This document shows, piece after piece, positions 7,114 through 10,016 of a DNA stretch of 10,016 nt. Made by a program: the position numbers and the translations under genes. The DNA lies in contig DGUQ01000054.1 of assembly GCA_002394725.1 (NCBI GenBank), positions 7,768-17,783 of the forward strand, in the 5' to 3' direction. The notes beneath the pieces are model-generated. The model was not told where the DNA came from and did no database searches. It saw nothing but the letters and a program-made list of their open reading frames with translations. Position 1 is the stretch's first letter, and each line of letters begins with the position of its first letter. The stretch is from Ruminococcaceae bacterium UBA4306. Its GTDB lineage: Bacteria > Bacillota > Clostridia > Oscillospirales > Acutalibacteraceae.

Positions 7114-8454
7114 ATGACTTGTATTATGCAAAAAGTAACCATCATCGGCGCAGGGTTGGCCGGCTGTGAGGCGGCATATCAGCTCTCTAAGAGAGGTGTG
7201 CGCGTCGACCTTTACGACACCAAGCCGCAAAAGCTCAGCCCTGCCCATCATTCCGAAAAATTATGTGAGATCGTCTGCTCCAATTCCTTTAAGGCTAAGC
7301 GAGTCAATTCCGCCGCGGGACTCTTAAAGGAAGAGATGCGTACCCTCGGCTCGCTCTTGTTGCGGTGTGCCGATCAATGCGCCGTACCGGCAGGCGGAGC
7401 GCTCGCGGTCGACCGTGAGCAGTTCTCCTCGCTGGTAACACAGGCGATCCTGAACGATCCGAACATCACCTATATCACACGGGAGATCACCTCGATCCCC
7501 GAGAGCGGCGTGGTGATCATCGCCACAGGGCCGCTCACCCATGACGCGCTCGCTAAAGATATCGCCGCGCATTACGGCGAGAGTCTGCGCTTTTTCGACG
7601 CGGCGGCACCGATCGTCGCGGCGGACTCCATCGATAGGGAGCACGCGTTTTATGAGTCGCGCTACGGCAAGGGTGGGGGAGAGGACTACCTCAACTGTCC
7701 GATGAACAAAGCCGAGTACGAGGCGTTTCATGAGGCGCTTGTCAGCGCCGAACGCGCCCCCGTGCACGAGTTCGACGTGATGAATCCCAAGGTCTATGAG
7801 GGCTGTATGCCTATCGAGGTGATGGCGCAGCGCGGTATCGACACCGTGCGTTTCGGCCCGATGAAGCCCGTCGGACTGCGCGATCCGCGCACCGGTCACC
7901 GTCCGTGGGCGGTGCTGCAATTGCGCAAGGAGAATGCCGCAGGTACCATGTACAATCTCGTCGGCTTTCAGACGAATCTCAAATTCGGCGAACAAAAGCG
8001 CGTGTTCTCCATGATCCCTGCCTTGCACGACGCGGAGTTTTTGCGCTACGGCGTGATGCACCGCAACACCTTCATCAATTCTCCGAAGATCTTGAATTCG
8101 GATTATTCTGATAAAGAAAATAAAAACCGTTTCTTCGCCGGTCAGCTCACCGGCGTTGAGGGCTATATGGAGAGCGCCTCGTCGGGACTGCTCTGCGGTA
8201 TCAACGCCGCGCGCCTGCTCAGCGGCAAAGCAACGATCACCCTGCCGCCGACCACCATGATGGGCGCAATGGCGCGGTATATCAGCGACAGCTTTGTGAC
8301 CGAGTTCCAGCCCATGGGCGCGAACTTCGGCATCCTGCCCGCGCTCGAACATCGCCCTCGCGATAAGGCGGAACGCGGACAGGCATACGCCGACCGCTCG
8401 CTTTCCGATTTGAAGCGCTTCATGGAAGAGAATGAAATAGCCTCCCTCTCCTAA
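7114..8454 (+). CDS. trmFO: Folate- and FAD-dependent tRNA (uracil-54-C5)-methyltransferase
   Basis: The 446-residue product makes ribothymidine (m5U54) in the tRNA T-loop using methylene-tetrahydrofolate and FADH2. The FAD-binding GAGLAG is at residues 12-17. C55 in CSNSF and C231 in YEGCMPIEVMAQRG fit the two cysteines known in TrmFO (B. subtilis C53 and C226). GQLTGVEGYMESASSG (343-358) is the second flavin-binding signature, and MGANFGILP (401-409) is a family feature. Two starts are possible. ATG 7114 has AAGGGG (7101-7106) 7 nt upstream, but that site lies in the arm of the preceding element. ATG 7126, four codons later, gives the more usual MQKVTIIGAG start but has no ribosome binding site. 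The last residues (ASLS) and the TAA lie in the downstream repeat. It follows topA, as in other Firmicutes. Confidence 0.96.
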   Translation: MTCIMQKVTIIGAGLAGCEAAYQLSKRGVRVDLYDTKPQKLSPAHHSEKLCEIVCSNSFKAKRVNSAAGLLKEEMRTLGSLLLRCADQCAVPAGGALAVDREQFSSLVTQAILNDPNITYITREITSIPESGVVIIATGPLTHDALAKDIAAHYGESLRFFDAAAPIVAADSIDREHAFYESRYGKGGGEDYLNCPMNKAEYEAFHEALVSAERAPVHEFDVMNPKVYEGCMPIEVMAQRGIDTVRFGPMKPVGLRDPRTGHRPWAVLQLRKENAAGTMYNLVGFQTNLKFGEQKRVFSMIPALHDAEFLRYGVMHRNTFINSPKILNSDYSDKENKNRFFAGQLTGVEGYMESASSGLLCGINAARLLSGKATITLPPTTMMGAMARYISDSFVTEFQPMGANFGILPALEHRPRDKAERGQAYADRSLSDLKRFMEENEIASLS

Positions 8455-8613
8455 GGTGCCCCCGTTGGGGGAATGTCCGAAGGACAAGGGGGGAGCCGTT
8501 TCCGGCGAGGAAGGTGGCTCGAAGAGCCGGAAGGTTGAAACATAACCATCATCACTTAACGAAAAAGCAACCCCCAGTCGCCTGTGGCGACAGCCCCTTA
8601 GGAAAGGGGGTCT
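8439..8613. repeat. Composite hairpin-rich intergenic element after trmFO
   Basis: A run of short perfect hairpins fills the gap: CCCCC/GGGGG (8459-8463, 8467-8471), TGTCC/GGACA (8474-8478, 8482-8486), GGCTC/GAGCC (8516-8520, 8524-8528), GTCGCC/GGCGAC (8577-8582, 8586-8591) and CCCCTT/AAGGGG (8594-8599, 8604-8609). CCTAAGG near the left end (8450-8456) is inverted as CCTTAGG (8596-8602) at the right. GGAAGGTG-hairpin-CGGA-AGGTTG (8509-8536) resembles the left part of the 6946 element. No T-run follows any stem, so terminator function is doubtful. Boundaries are approximate. Confidence 0.65.
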
Positions 8614-8653
8614 TGAGAAGTTTGTTGATTATTATTGATAAGGATTTGGTAAT

Positions 8654-9670
8654 ATGAAAATCATTGTAGACGCATTCGGCGGCGATAACGCTCCGCTCGA
8701 AATCATCAAAGGCGCGGTAGACGCCAAAAACGAATACGGCGTAGATATCCTTCTCGTCGGCGCTGAGGATACGATCCGCAAGGTAGCGGCTGACCATCAG
8801 ATCAGCCTCGACGGCGTCGCGATCCATCACGCGCCCGACGTTTTCACCAACAACGATTCTCCCTCCGCGATCCGCACCAAGGCGATGGCGAACACCTCTC
8901 TGGCGACAGGCTTCAGACTGCTTAAGGAGGGCGAGGGTGACGCGTTCCTTTCCGCCGGCAACTCCGGCGCGATCGGCGCGGGCTCCATGTTCATCGTCAA
9001 GCGCATCAAGGGCGTCAAGCGCGTTGCGTTCGCGCCCGTTATCCCGACCGCGAGCGGCAAGACGATGGTCATCGACAGCGGTATCAATACCGACGTCCGT
9101 CCTGCCGTTCTCCAGCAGTTCGCGATCATGGGCTCCGTGTATATGAACAAGGTCATCGGCATTGAGAATCCCCGTGTCGGACTTGCCAACGTCGGCACCG
9201 AGGAGCACAAGGGCGACGAGCTTCGTCAGGAAACCTATCAGCTCTTAAAGGAAACTCCCGTCAATTTCATCGGCAATGTCGAGGGGCGCGATATTCCGCT
9301 CGACGGCGCTGACGTCGTGGTATGCGACGGCTTCACCGGCAACATGATCATCAAGACCTATGAGGGCGTCGCGCTGGCATTGCTCGGCAAGATCAAGGGC
9401 ATCTTTACCAAGAGCCTGAAGAATAAGATCGCCGCGGCACTGGTGCTCGGCGATATGAAGGCGTTCAAAAAGGAAATGGATCTCGATGAGTTCGGCGGCA
9501 CGGCGGTGCTGGGTTGCTCCAAGCCTGTGTTCAAGGCGCACGGCAACGCCAAGGCAAAAACCATCAAGAACGCGATCCGCATCTGCAAGGATTATGTTTC
9601 TGCCGATATCATCGCGACCGTGACCGACGCGATGAATCAAATCACCGATGCCGAAGGTGGGGATGTATGA
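8654..9670 (+). CDS. plsX: Phosphate acyltransferase PlsX
   Basis: The complete 338-residue protein converts acyl-ACP and phosphate to acyl-phosphate, the acyl donor for PlsY in the first step of phospholipid synthesis. It acts at the inner face of the membrane. Family motifs are DAFGGDNAP (6-14), FLSAGNSGA (98-106), GLANVGTEEHKG (176-187), NFIGNVEGRDI (204-214), VVCDGFTGN (222-230) and GGTAVLGCSKPVFKAHG (281-297). AAGGA (8640-8644) lies 9 nt before the ATG. Its stop overlaps the rnc start (ATGA). In many Firmicutes fab genes and/or acpP stand between plsX and rnc; here they are absent. No promoter is obvious; transcription may come through from trmFO or arise in the repeat-rich gap. Confidence 0.97.
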   Translation: MKIIVDAFGGDNAPLEIIKGAVDAKNEYGVDILLVGAEDTIRKVAADHQISLDGVAIHHAPDVFTNNDSPSAIRTKAMANTSLATGFRLLKEGEGDAFLSAGNSGAIGAGSMFIVKRIKGVKRVAFAPVIPTASGKTMVIDSGINTDVRPAVLQQFAIMGSVYMNKVIGIENPRVGLANVGTEEHKGDELRQETYQLLKETPVNFIGNVEGRDIPLDGADVVVCDGFTGNMIIKTYEGVALALLGKIKGIFTKSLKNKIAAALVLGDMKAFKKEMDLDEFGGTAVLGCSKPVFKAHGNAKAKTIKNAIRICKDYVSADIIATVTDAMNQITDAEGGDV

Positions 9671-10016
9671 TGAAAGACCTGCAGGAAGCCATCGGCTATA
9701 CATTCCGCAATCCGGCTCTGTTGACCGAGGCAATGACCCACTCCTCGTACGCGCATGAGCAGCATAAGAATATGAAATACAACGAGCGCCTTGAGTTCCT
9801 CGGCGACGCGGTGCTGTCGATCGTCGTGTCCGACTATATCTACAAGCATTGCCCGAACCTGCCCGAGGGTGAGCTGACCAAGCTCCGGGCTTCACTGGTG
9901 TGTGAGAAGAGCCTGTTTGATTTTGCCAAGCAGATCGATCTGGGTTCCTATCTGCGCCTTAGTAACGGTGAACGTCGCAACGGCGGCGCCGGACGTCCGT
10001 CCATTGTGTCCGACGC
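9667..10016 (+). CDS. rnc: Ribonuclease III (partial, 3' end outside window)
   Basis: The first 116 codons of RNase III run to the window edge without a stop. The enzyme cuts double-stranded RNA, including rRNA precursors. The signature NERLEFLGDAVL is at residues 39-50, with the metal-binding E43 and D47. MTHSSYAHE (23-31) and GRPSIVSD (near 109-116) are also typical of the catalytic domain; the dsRNA-binding domain would be beyond the window. The first ATG at 9667 overlaps the plsX stop (ATGA). A second in-frame ATG follows directly at 9670 and is equally possible. AAGGTGGGG (9654-9662) inside the plsX end can serve as ribosome binding site, so translation is probably coupled to plsX. Confidence 0.95.
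   Translation, partial: MMKDLQEAIGYTFRNPALLTEAMTHSSYAHEQHKNMKYNERLEFLGDAVLSIVVSDYIYKHCPNLPEGELTKLRASLVCEKSLFDFAKQIDLGSYLRLSNGERRNGGAGRPSIVSD

Noticed and set aside
7324..8487. 387-codon minus-strand ORF opposite trmFO
   Set aside because: It is a long antisense frame caused by the codon bias of trmFO; the product is low-complexity Arg/His-rich with no recognisable domain, and no ribosome binding site was seen.

Overview
The window looks like a chromosomal housekeeping segment of a moderately GC-rich member of the Clostridia, plausibly Oscillospiraceae/Ruminococcaceae. The evidence is the AGGAGG-type ribosome binding sites, the infC-rpmI-rplT operon with a Firmicutes-type L20 attenuator leader, the dprA-topA-trmFO order known from Firmicutes, a folate-dependent TrmFO, and many short hairpin-rich intergenic repeats. 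The family-level placement is an inference from general impression, not a computed result.

Layout. Positions 1-1013 (minus strand) hold the first 337 codons of a CPBP-family membrane protease with a GTG start; its C-terminus lies outside the window. Positions 1020-1284 hold a strong plus-strand promoter, a possible overlapping minus-strand promoter, and a long attenuator leader with mutually exclusive antiterminator and terminator helices. Positions 1285-2471 are infC (ATC start), rpmI and rplT, closed by a strong intrinsic terminator. The gene-poor stretch 2516-2794 is filled with degenerate copies of a GTAGGG hairpin repeat. Positions 2795-4686 are a SpoU/TrmH-family RNA methyltransferase gene overlapping dprA by ATGA. 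Another copy of the GTAGGG repeat precedes topA (4854-6923). trmFO follows, bracketed by two different hairpin-rich elements: a 167-bp MITE-like element with perfect 24-bp terminal inverted repeats on its 5' side, and a second composite element on its 3' side that supplies its stop codon. plsX (8654-9670) overlaps by ATGA the 5' part of rnc, which runs off the window at 10016.

How the genes work together. The infC operon supplies initiation factor 3 and two 50S proteins and is very likely feedback-controlled by L20 (leader) and IF3 (ATC start). The RNA methyltransferase and TrmFO modify stable RNA. DprA and TopA act on DNA (ssDNA handling in transformation; relaxation of negative supercoils). 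PlsX starts phospholipid synthesis, and RNase III processes rRNA and other double-stranded RNA.

I see no defence island, prophage, CRISPR array or other clearly new multi-gene system. The most interesting content is non-coding: the leader's alternative helices, the overlapping promoters, a repeat family whose hairpin is conserved by compensating base changes, and mobile-element-like repeats that appear to have become the ribosome binding site and the stop codon of trmFO.
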